A stretch of DNA of 64,000 nucleotides, taken from assembly GCF_001704415.2 (NCBI RefSeq), contig NC_030821.1, positions 39,415,210-39,479,209 on the forward strand, written 5' to 3'. Below are positions 20,917-31,712 of the stretch, in pieces (the first letter of the stretch is position 1; each line of letters begins with the position of its first letter). Below the pieces are notes generated by a model. The model searched no databases. It saw only the letters and a list, made by a program, of their open reading frames with translations, and was not told the origin of the DNA. The translations under genes and the position numbers were made by a program. The stretch is from Capra hircus. Taxonomy: Eukaryota > Chordata > Mammalia > Artiodactyla > Bovidae.

Positions 20917-21678
20917 TCAGTTGCTCAGTCGTGTCCGACTCTTTGCGACCCCGTGAATCGCAGCACGCCAGGCCTCCCTGTCCATCACCATCTCCCGGAG
21001 TTCACTCAGACTCACGTCCATTGAGTCCGTGATGCCATCCAGCCATCTCATCCTCTGTCGTCCCCTTCTCCTCCTGCCCCCAATCCCTCCCAGCATCAGA
21101 GTCTTTTCCAGTGAGTCAACTCTTCGCATGAGGTGGCCAAAGTATTGGAGTTTCAGCTTCAACATCAGTCCTTCCAATGAATACTCAGGACTGATCTCTT
21201 TTAGGATGGACTGGTTGGATCTCCTTGCAGTCCAAGGGACTCTCAAGAGTCTTCTCCAACACCACAGTTCAAAACCATCAATTCTTTGGCTCTCAGCCTT
21301 CTTCACAGTCCAACTCTCACATCCATACATGACCACTGGAAAAACTGTAGCCTTAACTAGATGGACCTTTGTTGGCAAAGTAATGTCTCTGCTTTTGAAT
21401 ATACTATCTAGATTGGTCATAACTTTTCTTCCAAGGAGTAAGCGTCTTTTAATTTCATGGCTGCAGTCACCATCTGCAGTGATTTTGGAGCCCCCCAAAA
21501 TAAAGTCTGACACTGTTTCTACTGTTTCCCCATCTACTTCCCATGAAGCGATGGGACCGGATGCCATGATCTTCATTTTCTGAATGTTGAGCTTTAAGCC
21601 AACTTTTTCGCTCTCCTCTTTCACGTTCATCAAGAGGCTTTTTAGCTCCTCTTCACTTTCTGCCATAAGTGAAGTCAC
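20917..21678 (-). pseudogene. BovB ORF2 C-terminal remnant, 253 codons
   Basis: The longest open frame in the window. It carries the C-terminal part of BovB ORF2: KVGLKLNIQKMKIMASGPI, VMYGCESWTVKKAES, ELWCWRRLLRVPWTARRSNQ and MRWLDGITDSMDVSLSEL, ending VAKSRTRLSN. The frame covers no RT catalytic site and no endonuclease, and upstream continuity is broken by the SINE at 21667. Its openness reflects youth, not selection. In an intact element the protein would be the single replicase-type ORF2 product (endonuclease plus reverse transcriptase). Confidence 0.9.
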
Positions 21679-21869
21679 TCAGTCGTGTCCGACTCTTTGT
21701 GACCCAATGGCCTGTAGCCTACCAGGCTCCTCAGTCCATGGGATTTTCCAGGCAAGAATCCTGGAGTGGGTTGCCATTTCCTTCTCCAGGGGATCTTCCT
21801 GACCCAGGGATCGAACCTGGGTCTCCATCATTGCAGACAGACGCTTTACCCTCTGAGCCACCAGGGAAG
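21667..21869 (-). mobile_element. Bov-tA SINE within BovB
   Basis: Full reverse-complement Bov-tA ('gtgaagtcactcagtcgtgt' to 'gagccaccagggaagc') with a good B box (GGGATCGAACCTGGG). BovB is interrupted between 'tctgccataa' and 'tgtcatctgcatatctg'. About six bases expected from other copies ('gggtgg') are missing, and I see no TSD. Confidence 0.93.
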
Positions 21870-22178
21870 CTGTGTCATCTGCATATCTGAGGTTATTGAT
21901 ATTTCTCCTGGCAATCTTGATTCCAGCTTGTGTTTCTTCCAGTCCAGCGTTTCTCATGATGTACTCTGCATAGAAGTTAAATAAGCGGTGTGACAATATA
22001 CAACCTTGACGTACTCCTTTTTCTATTTGGAACCAGTCTGTTGTTCCATGTCCAGTTCTAACTGTTGCTTCCTGACCTGCATACAGATTTCTCAAGAGGC
22101 AGGTCAGATGCTCTGGTATTCCCATCTCTTTCAGAATTTTCTGCAGTTTATTGTGATCCACACAGTCCAAGGCTGGAA

Positions 22179-22319
22179 CAAACAAGTCTATTACGGTGGT
22201 GTTATGACCAGGGAAGCCCAAAATATGAAAATTCTTCCCAGCACATAGCAGTGGCTCCCCACAAGGTCTCAGAGAGAAATATTTGGCAAAGAAGGTCAGC
22301 ATAACACTACATTGTTAGG
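22179..22319. other. unassigned flank
   Basis: Sequence after the BovB 5' break. A minus-strand frame (22302-21679) runs from here through the RT fragment and into the SINE. It is a chimaera and not a gene. Confidence 0.5.
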
Positions 22320-22690
22320 TGGAACATTTATCTGAAGTCCAAATGGTCTGCATGGCAAGCCTGGACCTGGGTTGGCAGGAGTTGGTAAGGTCAGAGGGAC
22401 CACTGAGATAGGCCTGGAGGCTGGGGCTTCAGGGACCAACTGGCACCGAGGTGGGCTGGAGGCTGGGTCCTGGGGGCACCTGTGTTTGTGGGAGCTTCCC
22501 AGAGCTTGGGGCCACAGTAATGGTTCCCTGGGGGAGCCAGTCAGAGCTGGAGTGAATCTGGTGCTGGGTCCCTGATGAAGGTTGGTGCTCCCTTCACTTT
22601 CCTTACCTCCACAGCAAGAGTTTCTCTGGGCTGCCTGGTGTTGGGAGAAGAGTGATGGGACAGTAAGGGGCAGCTGCTTTCCCTACCCGC
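22320..22690. repeat. GC-rich block, unclassified, repeat-like
   Basis: Clearly richer in G and C than the rest of the window, with recurring 'ctggaggctggg'-type units (about 22405-22418 and 22457-22470) and 'gggagcttcccagag'. It has the feel of a retroelement 5' or LTR region, but I cannot assign it. A 67-codon frame at 22372-22575 is not convincing. Confidence 0.35.
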
Positions 22691-22694
22691 CTCA

Positions 22695-22773
22695 ATTGTT
22701 GTTGTTGTTGTTCAATTGCTAAGTCATGTCTGACTCTGCGATCCCATGGGCTGCAGTATGCCAGGCTTCTCTG

Positions 22774-22782
<9 letters not shown>
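22695..22782 (-). mobile_element. BovB 3' tail fragment, (GTT)n type
   Basis: About 88 bp of antisense BovB end: (TTG)n, 'caattgctaagtcatgtctg' and 'ccaggcttctctgtccttca'. It breaks off exactly into a (CT)n tract. Confidence 0.85.
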
Positions 22783-22841
<59 letters not shown>

Positions 22842-22846
22842 TGAAT
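22779..22846. repeat. compound (CT)n(TA)n microsatellite
   Basis: About 13 CT units followed by about 15 TA units. It continues the BovB fragment's 'cactctc' sequence, so it probably grew from BovB DNA ('ccttcactatctc' in other copies). Confidence 0.95.
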
Positions 22847-23762
22847 CAGTTTTATATATTGGATTCTTACTACTTGGATTTAAAGTTTTAAATTAAATAG
22901 AAATGTGAAAAAGAGGAAGCGATGTAACATGGATTTAGCAGAAAGATTCCCCATGTGTTCCCCTGCTAAATAAACTCTGCTTGAGATTATTGGAAAACGG
23001 CAGATAACTAGAAGAAAGGGTGTCCCTATACTGGATGAAGCAGTGAAAACTGGAAAAGTGACTCATAGCCTTTAAATAGGAGCTATTTCAGTTCCCTTTT
23101 ATTTATGTATATTTTAGTTCAGTGCAAGAAAATATAATATGACTTCTAGATGCTCAACTTATGCTAGAACAGATTTTGTCTTCTAGTATCTTGAAAACAG
23201 GAAAAATAACCAGAGTTTTCTAAATATAGGGATGGGAAGTAAAAAGAGAGAAACATGCAGGTGGAATTAAGAAGGATGAGTCAATTGGTAGTGAGCTTCA
23301 GGGAGTCTCTTAAAATTAAATCAGTTCTTCCCACAATACCAAAAGCAAGACATTGAAAACATAATTATAGTTTAGTAATAAGAATGGGCTCTAAATTTGG
23401 TGTTTGCCAGAAGACATCTTGCTCCCTTGGCTTCAGTCTAATTTCCTCCTGGAATAATATCCATATTAAGGCACTTTGTGAAAAAGATACGCCCTCTCAA
23501 TTTTTTTTTCTTTTTCATTCTAGAGTAGAAGACTTCTAGATTCTTGGGGAAAATTAAATCTAAACTATGTGAGGTAATTATCACTCTCCCCAATGCTGAT
23601 TACACGTGCAAAATTATGAAAGATAATAGGTTTTCTTTCACTTACCAATTTCTGGTTTTTCTCGATTTCTTCCTTTCCTTGTTTCTTACCTCAACGAGGG
23701 CATTCAACAAGAGAAATAAAAAATGAAAGAACACAAAGTCTTCATTTACAGTGTAGTAGTAG
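22847..23762. other. unassigned 0.9 kb
   Basis: No recognised repeat or coding frame. Confidence 0.5.
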
Positions 23763-24143
23763 TGTTTTTGAACTGTGGTGTTGGAGAAGACTCTTGAGAG
23801 TCCCTTGGACTGCAAGGAGATCCAACAAGTCCATTCTGAAGGAGATCAGTCTTGAGTGTTCTTTAGAAGAACTGATGCTAAAGCTGAAACTCCAATATTT
23901 TGGCCACCTCATGCGAAGAGTTGGCTCATTGGAAAAGACCCTGATGTTGGGAGGGATTGGGGGCAGGAGGAGAAGGGGATGACAGAGTATGAGATGGCTG
24001 GATGGCATCACTGATTCGATGGACATGAGTTCGAGTGAACCCCGGGGGTTGGTGATGGACAGAGCGGCCTGGCGTGCTCTGATTCATGGGGTCGCAGAGG
24101 CGAACATGACTGAGCGACTGAACTGAACTGAGCTGAGCTGAGT
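23763..24143 (+). mobile_element. BovB LINE 3' fragment
   Basis: Sense BovB C-terminus ('tttgaactgtggtgttggag' onward) with the frame RVPWTARRSNKS...MLKLKLQYFGHL, ending in a (TGAAC)/(TGAGC)n tail. 5' truncated, about 380 bp. Confidence 0.95.
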
Positions 24144-24164
24144 GGTCTTAGTCTTTTAAAAATT

Positions 24165-25190
24165 GTATGGAATATTTGATTGGGTTATTTACTTATTCAT
24201 TTTACTCTTGAGTCGTCAGATTTTCTTATGTATTTTGGAAATTAATCACTTATTACATATATTATTAAAAAAATTTTTTTTCCATTCTGTAGATAGCCTT
24301 TCATTCTGTTGACTCTTTTCTGTGCAGAAACTTTTTAGTATGACGTAGTCTCACTTATCTATTTTTGCTTTTGTTGCCTGCGCTTTTGGAATCATATCCA
24401 AGAAAAATGGTGCAACAACTTTGGAAAACAAAGGAATTTTCTTGAAAAATTAAAACTAGACCTACCATATGATCCAGCAATCTCATTTCTGAGTATACAT
24501 CCACATAAATGAAATGTGGATCTTAGGGGAATATCTGCATTCCCATGTTCATTGCAGCATTATTCACAACAGATAAGATATGCAAACAACCTAAGGGTCC
24601 ACTGACAGATGAATGGATAAAAAACATGGGGTAAATGGGCACAATGGAATATTATTCAGCCTTAAAATAAGACATCTGTTTATTTGTGACCACATAGCTG
24701 GACTTAGAGACATTATAAGTGAAATAAGCTAGTTATAGGAGGTCAAATACATGATTATTCTTATATAAAGTATTTAAAATAGTCAAAATCATAGAGGCAG
24801 CAAGCACAAAAGTGGTTGACAGAGTCTAGAGGGTAGGAGAAGGAGAATTGTTCGAGGTTATAAAGTTTCAGGTATGCCAAATGAGTAAACTCTAGAGATC
24901 TGGTTTACAGCATAGTGTCTAAGGTAACGGTGTGGTATTGGCACACCTCCAACTTTGTTGAATAGATAAATCTCATGGTAAACACTCTTAAAACAAATAG
25001 AGAAACAAATAAACCCCACAAAAACAGAGGGACACAGGTAACTTTAGGAGGTAATGGATATGTCCGTTAACTTGACGGTGATGATGGTATCATGGATGTT
25101 TGCATATGCCCAAATGCCATCAATTGTACACATTAAATATGTGCAATTTTTATGTATGAACATCTCAATAAAGTTGTTAAAATTATAAAA
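24165..25190 (+). mobile_element. L1 with inverted 5' segment
   Basis: About 24165-24405 is antisense L1 ('ccattctgtagatagccttt', 'ctttttagtatgacgtagtc', 'ttgcttttgttgcctgcgct'). From about 24406 the L1 is sense ('ctaccatatgatccagcaat', 'cacaatggaatattattcag', 'ggtaatggatatgtccgtta'), ending with an AATAAA-type 3' end near 25170-25190. This order fits a single twin-primed insertion. Confidence 0.75.
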
Positions 25191-25526
25191 TGTTTGAAAC
25201 TTACAGAAAAGTACAGAGTAATGTTATTACCAACTCACATTTAGTTACTATCTAGTATTTTTAAATATTGACATTTTGTCATATGTTCCCTTTTCTTTGA
25301 ATGAAATACATATTTCAGAGAAGTTTAAGAATCCTCGCTACCTTCCTGCAATCCCACCTCCTCTCCCCACAGGGATAAAGCCAAATCTCCTGAATATTAG
25401 GTTTCAGGTTTCCACGCAGGAACTTTATGAGCAAAGAGAATCTCACTCTTACTGTCATCAGTTTTATAAATAGGTAAACCACTGAATAGGGCAAGAAAAG
25501 AAAAATAATACCTTTAAGATAGGTAT
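25191..25526. other. unassigned interval
   Basis: May include an old repeat near 25195-25290 ('acagaaaagtacagagtaat', 'tgacattttgtcatatg'). I could not assign it. Confidence 0.4.
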
Positions 25527-25538
25527 AAACATTTTGTT

Positions 25539-26888
25539 TCCAAAACAGTTCCAGCAGAACTATTCAAATCCCTAATGGATGAATAGGTTTTGCCAGCAAG
25601 GTTTTGCATTCATTATGTCAGCAAATCTGGAAGACCCAGCAGTGGCCACAGGATTGGAAAAGGTCAGTCCTCATCCCAGTTCCCAAGAAGGATAGTACTA
25701 AAGATAGTGCTAACCATCGGACAATTGTACTTATCTCCCATGCTAGTAAGGTCATGCTTAAAATCTTGCATGCTAGGCTTCAGCATTATGAGAACCAAGA
25801 ACTTCCAACTGTCCAAGCAAAGTTTAGAAAAGGAAGAGGAACTAAGATCAAATTGTCAACATTTGCTGGATTATAGAGAAAGCAAGGGAATTTAAGAAAA
25901 ACATCTATCTCTGTTTCATGGACTAAAGCCTTTGACTGTGTGGATCATGACAGACTGTGGAAAGCTCTTAGAGAGATGGTAACACCAGACCATCTTACCT
26001 GTCTCCTGAGAAACTTCTATACAGGTCAAGAAGCAACAATTAGAACCCTGTATAGAACAACTGATTGGTTCAAGATTGAGAAAGGAGTATGACAGTGCTG
26101 TCTGCTATCACCCTGCTGTCTACACTATATACTGAGCACATCATGAGAAACGCCGGGCTAGAGGAGTTACAAGCTGGAATCAAGATAGGTGGGAGAATCA
26201 TAAACAACCTCAGATATTTGGGTGATACAACTCTACTGGCAGAAAGTGAAGAGAAACTAAAAAGCCTTTTGATGAGGGTGAAGGAGGAGAGTGAAAGAGA
26301 TGGCTGAAGATTAAATATAAAAGAAAACTAAGATCATGGCATCTGGCCCCATCACTTCATGGCAAATGGAAGGGAAAAAGGAAGAAGTAGCCACAGATTT
26401 CCTCTTTTGGGGCTCTAAAATCAGTGCGGATGATGACTGCAGCCATGAAATCAGAAGATGATTGCTTCTTGGCAAGAAAGTGATGACAAACCTAGACAGT
26501 ATGTTGAAAAGCAGCGAAAGTACTCTGCTGACAAAGGTCTGTATAGTCAAGACTATGGTCTTCCTGGTGGTAATGTACGGTTGTGAGAGCTGGACTGTAA
26601 AGAAAGCAGAATACCAAAGAATTGATGCCTTCGAACTGTGGTGCTGGAGAAGACTCTTGAGAGTCCCTTGGACAGCAAGGAGATCAAACCTGTCAATCTT
26701 AAGGGAAATCAACCCTGAATATTCACTGGAAAGACTGATGCTGAAGCTTCAGTATTTTAGTCATCTGATGCAATGAACATGAAGTTGGGCAAACTCCGGG
26801 AGATGGTGAGGGACAGGGAGGCCTGTCATGCTGCAGTCCATGGGGTTGCAAAGAGTCAGACATGACTGGCCAACTGAACAACAACTAC
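25539..26888 (+). mobile_element. BovB LINE, older (AAC)n-tailed copy
   Basis: 1.35 kb of sense BovB ending 'caactgaacaacaact', flanked by a perfect 12-bp TSD, aaacattttgtt (25527-25538 and 26889-26900). The RT catalytic site reads YLGD (26215-26226) instead of YADD, and motif A is shortened by a frame loss near 25915. ORF2 pieces survive at 25604-25876, 26089-26307 and 26462-26776. Diverged and dead. Confidence 0.95.
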
Positions 26889-26954
26889 AAACATTTTGTT
26901 AGGCTATGCATTTTTTCAGGCTTTTATTATCATTGATTAAATGAGCCATAGTCA

Positions 26955-27135
26955 CACTCTTCCCACTCAAACTGTGATCCATGGACCAGAGCAAGGGTAT
27001 CTCCTGGGACAGTGTGTATTAGAAATGCTGAATCTCAGGTTCCACTCCAGGTTGACTGGTTTAGAACCTGCATTTTTTAATGGTAACACTAGAAGATTTA
27101 TATGTGTATTAAAGTTTGAAAAACACAGGTCTAGA
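26955..27135 (+). mobile_element. MER5A-like hAT element
   Basis: Nearly complete pattern: 'caaactgtgatccatggacc', 'ttagaaatgctgaatctcag', 'tggtttagaacctgcatttt' and 'aaagtttgaaaaacacaggt'. Non-autonomous and old. Confidence 0.65.
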
Positions 27136-27700
27136 GCAGCTACTCTGAATTTCTGTGTCTCAGCAGGCTGATGGATCATGATGAGCTGCAAGGTGAATAC
27201 AAACACACTGTTACTAATAACAAATAAAGACACAACTTTTGGAAAGATTTTAAAATAGAGCAAATTTGAAGTACTTCACACAGTACCATCACGCAAACTG
27301 ACGTGTGTTTCCTGAGTGGGAGGCTAAGAACTGAGCTGGGTCCCTAGAGATAGAGATGTGTGCATCACCGTGTTACAAATATCTCAGTAAGTGTTTTGGG
27401 ATGCCATGGGGATAATCATGTGCTCTGTGGCTATCAGAGAGTAAGTTGACTGTAGTAGAGTTGTCCCATGGAATGAATAATCCAGCGACTAACTGCTCTC
27501 AGAAACATTTCCTCATTGAACAAATATTTGTTCCTCCCTTACACAAGCCACTTCCTCTACTAAACCCCAGAGAACAGTGGGGAACACCACAGACACAATG
27601 CCTGCCTTACAGTTTCTCAAGGGAAGTAGATATTTAAGAAGAGATTGGTCAGTGAATCTCAGGGGAAGAAAGGTATGAGTCTTATGAAGCAAGCTAGCCA
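27136..27700. other. unassigned interval
   Basis: About 27490-27620 ('gaacaaatatttgttcctcc', 'acacaatgcctgccttacag') recalls a common mammalian repeat, but I cannot name it. No gene. Confidence 0.4.
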
Positions 27701-27790
27701 GGAAGATAGATAGATAGATCAATAGATAGATAGAAAAGAGATAGATAGATAGATGATTGACTGATAGATTATATATAGTAGATTGATAAA
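27701..27790. repeat. imperfect (GATA)n microsatellite
   Basis: Blocks of GATA units broken by 'caatagatag', 'aaaagagatag' and 'tgattgactgatag'. The interruptions suggest moderate age. Confidence 0.9.
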
Positions 27791-28147
27791 TAGAAGATAC
27801 ACAGAGACAGAGAGAATGAGAAAATACAGCAGAGGTACTTGCTGGAGTCTCTGTGCTGGATCCAGAGATTAGAAGCATTTGAAAAGTTAGAAGAGAAATG
27901 TCTGATTTTAACAGAATAAGTGAAATTCTTAGAACATGCAGAAGCAAAGAGAAACCAGACTGCAGAACTTTGCAGGCACTGGCTTTAATAAGATCACCAG
28001 ACATATCAGGTATTTAAAAAACTATGTGTTTATTATGATTAGACATAACAGTTCAGTAGAGCAGTATGTTATTTGTGACCTGGCTCTTGGAAACTATGAT
28101 TCAAACATTATTCAGATTTCTTAAGACATAGTATCTGAGTCTTTCAG
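27791..28147. other. unassigned interval
   Basis: No recognised repeat or credible frame. Confidence 0.5.
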
Positions 28148-28155
28148 AAGCAGTT

Positions 28156-29421
28156 ATGCTGTCGTTCAGCCGCTAAGTCATTTCTGACTTTTTTTGACCC
28201 CTTGCACTGCAGAATTCTAGGCTCCTCTGTCCTTCACTGTCTCCCAGAGTTTGCTCAAAATCATGTCTATTGAGTCAGTAATGGTATCTAACCATCTCAT
28301 CCTCTGTCATCCCCTTCTCTTTTGCCTTCAGTCTTTCCCAGCATCAGGATCTTTTCCAGTGGGTCAACTCTTCACATCAGGTGGCCAAACTATTGGAGCT
28401 TAATCTTCAGCATCAGTCCTTCAAGTAAATATTCAGGGTTGATTTCCTTTAGAATTGACTAGTTTGATTTTGCTGTCCAAGGGACTCTCAAGAGTCTTCT
28501 CCAGCACCACAGTTTGAAGGCATTAGCTCTTCAGGGCTCAGCCTTCCTTATGGTTCAGCTCTCACATCTGTATATGACTACTGGAAAAACCATAGCTTCG
28601 ACTATATGAACCTTTATCAGCAAAGTGATGTCTCTGCTTTTTAATACCCGTCTAGGTTTGTCATAGTTTTCCTTCCAAGGAGCAAGTGCCTCTTAATTTC
28701 ATGGCCTCAGTCACTGTCTACAGTGATTTTGGAGCCCAAGAAAAAATCTATCACTGCTTTCACTTTTTCCCTCTCTATTTGCCGTGAATTAATGGGATCA
28801 TTGCCATGATCTTAGTTTTCTTAATGATGAATTTCAGGCCAGCTTTTCCACACTCCTCTTCCACCTTCATCAAGAGGCTCTATAGTTCCTTTTCACTTTC
28901 TGCCATTAGAGTGGTGTCATCTGTATATCTGAGGTTATTGATATTCCTCCTGGCAATCTTGATTCCAGCATGTGATTCATGCAGCCTTACATTTCACGTT
29001 ATGTATTTTTCATAGAAGTTAAATAAGCAGGGTGACTATAAACAGCCTTGATGTACTCCTTTCCCAATTTTGAGCCAGTCCGTTGTTTCATGTCTTGTTC
29101 TAACTGTTGCTTCTTGACCTGCATTCAAGTTTCTCAGGAAACGGGTAAGATGGTCTGGAACTCCCATCTCTTTAAGAATTTTCCATAGTTTGTCATCATC
29201 CATGCAGTCAAAGGTTTTAGTATAGTCAATGAAACAGAAGTACATATTTTTCTGGAACTCCTTTGTTTTTTCTATGATCCAATGAATGATGGCAATCTGA
29301 TCTCTGGTTCCTCTGTCTCTTTGAAACCCAGCTTGTACACCTGGAAGTTATCAGTTCATGCCCTGCTGAAGACTAGCTTGAAGGATTTTGAGAATAACCT
29401 TGCTAGAATGTGAAATGAGCA
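28156..29421 (-). mobile_element. BovB LINE, older (GTT)n-type copy
   Basis: 1.27 kb of antisense BovB from 'gctgtcgttcagccgctaag' to the segment upstream of RT motif A. TSD aagcagtt (28148-28155 and 29422-29429). The catalytic site reads YTDD on the minus strand (near 28930). Motif A reads FIDYTKTFDCMDDDKLW in the frame 29245-29036. Many frameshifts. Confidence 0.95.
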
Positions 29422-29429
29422 AAGCAGTT

Positions 29430-29715
29430 TTAGTTTAATTATAAATTGAACCCTAGACTTCTTCCTTGGTGCATAAAGCTCCTACTCTCTGTCTCTTTCT
29501 CAAGGGTCACACAGGGGAGTCTCACATTTCTTTTATTTGAAAAAATGATGACAACAAAGCTAATTTTTTAAAAATGTATTCTGTTCTATCTACTACTGCT
29601 ATTTTCCCAGATTATCACTGTGGCAGAGAGGCAAGAAGAGAGGAGGGAAGCACTCCTGCCTGGTATTAGGGATTAACAATGTAATGGTGTCAGGAAAATA
29701 CTGTATACATATATT
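29430..29715. other. unassigned interval
   Basis: No recognised repeat or gene. Confidence 0.5.
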
Positions 29716-29736
29716 ACTATATACAATCTATTATAT

Positions 29737-29916
29737 GAGGACATCCCTAGTGGCTCAGATGGTAAAGCATCTGCCTGCAATACGGGAGACCCAGGTTTGA
29801 TCCCTGGGTTGGGAAGATCTCCTGGAGAAGGAAATGGCAACCCACTCCAGTATTCCTGCCTGGAGAATCCCAGGGAGGGAGGAGCCTGGTAGGCTATAGT
29901 CCATGGGGTTGCAGAG
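29737..29916 (+). mobile_element. Bov-tA SINE with a long TSD
   Basis: Sense Bov-tA with intact A and B boxes (CTCAGATGGTAAAG; GGTTTGATCCC). The flanks at 29716-29736 and 29917-29937 are identical over 21 bp, which marks a recent insertion. There is no extended poly-A tail. Confidence 0.97.
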
Positions 29917-29937
29917 ACTATATACAATCTATTATAT

Positions 29938-30010
29938 AATATACTGCTATATATATATGTTATATAATGTATATATTATAAATAATGTATATATAATACA
30001 TACATGTATA
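29938..30010. repeat. AT-rich low-complexity tract
   Basis: TATA-type sequence running on from the SINE target ('tatatatatatgttatataa'), then a GTGTGTGTG stub at about 30018. Confidence 0.8.
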
Positions 30011-31701
30011 AATAACGTGTGTGTGTTCTCCTGATATTTTCTTTTACTCAGTGGTCCTTCTGTCATTCTAATTTTATCACTTCCTTGGAGAAAGAGTAGA
30101 CAGCAGAGAGAAAAAAATTCTGGGTTTACCTCTGGGTTTTGAATTTTAAAAGTCTAGCCCCACTTTCAGAAGAAAAAGCCATGAACATTACATTTAAGAG
30201 GCCTCATTAAAAAAAAAAGAAAAAGAAAAAGAAAAAACACATCAGTCTTCCCTGATGACTGAATTAGATGAAAGTCCTTTGTGTGTGAGACAGAGAGTCA
30301 GAAGAGAAGTGAGAAGTGCCCTGGGTCCTGAACAAGGTGGCGGGTGAGTGGCTATTTCCTGTGCTTCCTATAAGGCCACATTTGGGAAGATAATAAAAAT
30401 CCCATATATGTTTGGGGGGTCAAGAGCAAAGACATCCTGGGTCTTGATTCCCAGGCAGAGTTGGGGAGGTGGCAGAACCTCAGGGAGGGAATGCCTTCAC
30501 AATGGGTTTAGGCAGGGGGCCCTTAGTCAGTCCAGGAGACTTGCACTTCCCCTGTGTAATAAAGTACAAATGAATAATTCTGATTGTCTAAAGTGGTGCA
30601 GAAGTTAGACGGTACTGTAGGTATTTTAATTTTTGTGGCAGAAACTGGTATGGAAGCTCTAGGATGAGTGTATGAAACCACAGGAACTCCCAGACAGCTG
30701 AGGATGAGCTGGACTTAAGGGCAGCTGCAGGCAGGAAGCATGGATGACATTGACCCACCTGGTGGACTGATGGCCTGTGATCCGATGGGAAGAGACTCTC
30801 ATCTGATGCCTGATGCATGTGCTCACAGGTCATGTTTCACCCTTAGTACTTTGTAGACCCTCTGGAATTTGTGTGTAACCTCAAAGTAGGGAGGGTACTA
30901 AATTGCTTAAAATTTAGTTTTCTTCACTCAGTAGAATGAGGACTAAAGTATAAATTCAGTATATGCAGCAGTTACAAAGTATATAATTCAGTAACTGAAA
31001 AATAGTTACCTTTCTTCATGATCAAAATTATACCTAAAGTTTGTGCTTTTTTACAGTAGCTTTCTCAACATTTGTGTAGGATTGAGTTTGGGGATGATAT
31101 ATATTTAGAGGAGAAAGGAGTTGTCTCTTTTCTCTTGCCTTCTTAACTTAGGGTATTGTGTTATCTATGGTGGAAGCATTTCTGTTCCTGCAGTACACTG
31201 AGTCACTTCCAAATTTTTCCATAAATCTCTCCTTTCTCCACTGTTGACCACTGCTTAGAAATAATGTCCAAGGACACCTTCAATCTCAGATAATACCGTT
31301 TCTCACAGAATTCTGCCAGTATAAACAGTTCTATCAGTTCCCAAACCCAATTACCTTCCTTTCTGAGGCCCAAGTTATTCTGGAGGTAAGGATGCAGAAA
31401 CTTTTTAGCTTAGGGAATGAATACCAAACATGTATAGAGAGAAAACAGATGGAGAAAATATAGGCAAACATGAAAAAAGATGGAAGAACTGAGCTGGAGA
31501 GAAGGAAGAAAGTAGAAACGTGAGCACAGATTTTCTTGTTGAAGACGTAAAACAGTTTGTTTACCAGTCATTTTTCCTCCCAGAAGGAATATATTTTTGG
31601 TGTGATTGTGCTGTCAAGTATATGCCATATGCAGAGGCTTTGGTGTGAACGTGGGAGCATTTAGGAGCAATGTTTAATTTTCTGGGGAGATGGGGTGCCC
31701 T
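30011..31701. other. mostly unique 1.7 kb
   Basis: Contains an (AAAAAG)n stretch at 30208-30238. About 30290-30600 is more GC-rich and holds 'gtgtaataaagtacaaatg' with an AATAAA signal at about 30558-30563, which could be an LTR R region or a 3' end; I cannot tell which. No credible coding frame. Confidence 0.4.
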
Positions 31702-31712
31702 TTGCCTTTTTA

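Larger units (their letters stand above)
20896..22178 (-). mobile_element. BovB LINE, interrupted by a SINE
   Basis: Antisense BovB from its (GTTCA)n tail through the ORF2 C-terminus to the RT domain. A Bov-tA at 21667-21869 interrupts it just downstream of the YADD motif (read on the minus strand near 21885-21874). The sequence is close to consensus, so this is a young copy. The 5' break at about 22178 falls in the 'CVDHNKL' segment and is followed by unrelated DNA. Confidence 0.95.

Noticed and set aside
20917..21678. The 253-codon frame as a functional gene
   Set aside because: It is the C-terminal third of BovB ORF2 from a truncated, SINE-interrupted copy without a catalytic domain or promoter.
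27701..27790. Regular short repeats as a CRISPR-like array
   Set aside because: It is a (GATA)n microsatellite without spacers, in vertebrate DNA.
27513..28004. A 163-codon minus-strand frame
   Set aside because: It reads through the (GATA)n tract, giving low-complexity SIYL repeats. No family resemblance.
29737..29916. Pol III A and B boxes as a tRNA gene
   Set aside because: The boxes belong to tRNA-derived SINEs; no cloverleaf with a proper acceptor stem or anticodon arm is present. The same holds for every Bov-tA here.
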